Position numbers and translations under genes: made by a program. The notes under the pieces are model-generated. The model was given only the letters and a program-made list of their open reading frames with translations. It was not told the DNA's origin and ran no database searches. This document shows, piece after piece, positions 63,024-64,000 of a DNA stretch of 64,000 nucleotides. The first letter of the stretch is position 1. Every line of letters starts with the position of its first letter. This stretch comes from JBQTHD01 sp052390275 (GTDB lineage: Bacteria; Actinomycetota; Acidimicrobiia; Acidimicrobiales; AC-14), in NCBI GenBank assembly GCA_052390275.1, contig JBQTHD010000002.1:1-64000 (forward strand), given 5' to 3'.

Positions 63024-64000
63024 TTAGGGCCTCGGCCCTGACGCCAGGGAGCGAAGCCCGGTGACCACCGCGCCAAAAATGTGAGCAAACAGGGCCACGT
63101 CTTCGTCCCGGGTGGACCAGCCCACCGACAGACGCAGGGACCGGTCGGCTGGCAGCCCCATGGCGGCCAACACCGGGGACGGCTCGAGAACCTCCGACGA
63201 ACAGGCGCTGCCGGAGTGGGCGGCCACTCCCCGGCGGTCCAGCCCCACCAGGACGCCCTCGGCCACCACCCCGTCGATGCCGATACAGATCAGATGTGGT
63301 AGCCGTTCGCGGCGGTGGCCGTAGGCCTCGACCCCCTCCACCTCCAGGGCGGCAGCCAGGATGGCCTCGGTCTGGGCCCAGGCTTGGGCGCCCTCACCAT
63401 GGAGGAGCGCACGCGGAGTATCGCCATCCCGAGCATCGCCATCCCGAGCATCGCCATCCCGAGCATCGCCGTCCCAGGCGTCGACATCCCAGGCATCACC
63501 GGCCCGGGCACCGCCGGTCCCTCCGTTGCCACGATGGCCGGCCGCCACGCGGGCAACTGTCGCTGAACGCGGGCCGTTCGCTCCACCTCTGCCAGGATCA
63601 TTGACAGATTCACCCCGGGGGCCGGTGGCGGGCTCCGGGCCGGCCAGGGCTGCGGCCGCCGCCCCGAATCCGACGATGGCGGCCAGATTCTCCAATCCCG
63701 CCCGCCGGCCCCGCTCCTGGGCTCCGCCGACCAGCAGCGGCGGCACTCGCACCCCCCGGCGAACGATCAGGGCGCCGACGCCGGTGGGACCGCCAAGCTT
63801 GTGCGCGCTGACCGACATCAGGTCCACTCCCAGCGCTGCGAAGTCGATGGGGATGTGGCCCGCGGCGGCGGCGGCGTCGACGTGGAGCGCAACGCGCCGG
63901 TCCCGGCAGATCGCAGCCACCGCCTCCACCGGCTGGATGGTCCCCACCTCGTGGTTGGCCAGTTGCAGGTGGACCAGACCGGTGCGGCCCGGGCGGATGG
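63024..64000 (-). CDS. cysteine desulfurase NifS/IscS-like (5' end outside window)
   Basis: The frame runs off the right edge, so the N-terminus is missing. Visible parts: HLQLANHEVGTIQPVEAVAA, the PLP-binding Lys in SVSAHKLGGPTGVGAL, the segment RAGLENLAAIVGFGAA and the active-site Cys loop HSGSACSSEVLEPS. The enzyme moves sulfur from cysteine to Fe-S cluster or tRNA-thiolation partners. Between residues corresponding to 63370-63660 the protein carries a low-complexity insert of about 90 residues with repeated DARDG pentapeptides. Confidence 0.93.
   Translation of the reverse strand, partial: IRPGRTGLVHLQLANHEVGTIQPVEAVAAICRDRRVALHVDAAAAAGHIPIDFAALGVDLMSVSAHKLGGPTGVGALIVRRGVRVPPLLVGGAQERGRRAGLENLAAIVGFGAAAAALAGPEPATGPRGESVNDPGRGGANGPRSATVARVAAGHRGNGGTGGARAGDAWDVDAWDGDARDGDARDGDARDGDTPRALLHGEGAQAWAQTEAILAAALEVEGVEAYGHRRERLPHLICIGIDGVVAEGVLVGLDRRGVAAHSGSACSSEVLEPSPVLAAMGLPADRSLRLSVGWSTRDEDVALFAHIFGAVVTGLRSLASGPRP
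63420..63509 (-). repeat. 15-bp in-frame repeat in cysteine desulfurase
   Basis: Six copies of a 15-bp unit (atcgccatcccgagc on the plus strand; three are identical, three diverged) encode repeated GDARD pentapeptides on the minus strand, inside the insert of the desulfurase. Confidence 0.95.

Noticed and set aside
63420..63509. CRISPR-like array
   Set aside because: Tandem 15-bp units without spacers inside the cysteine desulfurase gene.

Overview
The window is very G+C-rich and tightly packed. Neighbouring genes often overlap through ATGA, GTGA or TTGA junctions, and GTG and TTG starts are common. Secreted proteins carry long Thr linkers next to Ca-binding, Ig-like or transglutaminase modules. 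Other markers are a two-gene Ku/LigD-polymerase end-joining pair, SpoVS beside recA, a PspC-type sensor kinase and a monoderm-style type IV pilus locus without secretin genes. Together these suggest a deep-branching actinobacterium, possibly Acidimicrobiia. That placement is inference. No tRNA, rRNA, CRISPR array or complete insertion sequence was recognised.

Layout. 1-3.5 kb: a PspC membrane protein cut by the window start, divergent from a PspC-sensor kinase/NarL-type regulator pair. 3.6-5.3 kb: a HepT-MntA toxin-antitoxin pair and a ribbon-helix-helix/PIN pair. 5.3-8.2 kb: a cytochrome P450 and a radical SAM/B12 protein. 8.4-10.7 kb: an Lnt-like acyltransferase and Hsp20. 10.8-14.5 kb: a glycosyltransferase/methyltransferase/alpha-toroid operon and a cupin. 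14.6-17 kb: Ku, the LigD polymerase domain and a prepilin peptidase reduced to its zinc domain. 17-22 kb: a SpoIID-domain protein and a PAS sensor kinase with an OmpR-type regulator. 22-24 kb: a broken Phd/PIN pair and two intact VapBC-like pairs. 24.2-35.2 kb: the pilus locus (PilB, PilC, two minor pilins, a large duplicated PilX-like protein, a major pilin, and a pilin fused to an ABC-transporter solute-binding protein). 35.3-43.7 kb: a zinc-protease/RTX protein, a second RTX protein and a MacAB-like exporter. 43.7-44.1 kb: HicAB with a frameshifted HicA. 44.2-47.3 kb: PilT and an LPxTG-like surface protein. 47.8-59.8 kb: two copies of a MoxR/DUF58/transglutaminase cluster flanking a small accessory island (HEPN protein, rhs remnant, repeats). 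59.8-64 kb: a secreted Ig-like protein, recA with a LexA-type box, SpoVS and a cysteine desulfurase cut by the window end.

How it fits together. PilB, PilC, PilT, the pilins and the PilX-like protein would build and retract a type IV pilus. The prepilin leaders need a full peptidase that is not encoded here. The pilus locus, RTX proteins, exporter, wall-anchor-like proteins and transglutaminases make this largely a cell-surface region, and the toxin-antitoxin modules sit at its seams.

Most notable signals. The first is an uninterrupted reading frame joining a complete type IV pilin domain to a complete peptide-type solute-binding domain. The second is a recurrent pattern of short in-frame tandem repeats, mostly with a 15-bp period and a different sequence each time, inserted into unrelated conserved proteins (PspC, sensor kinase, PilB, DUF58, cysteine desulfurase, glycosyltransferase).
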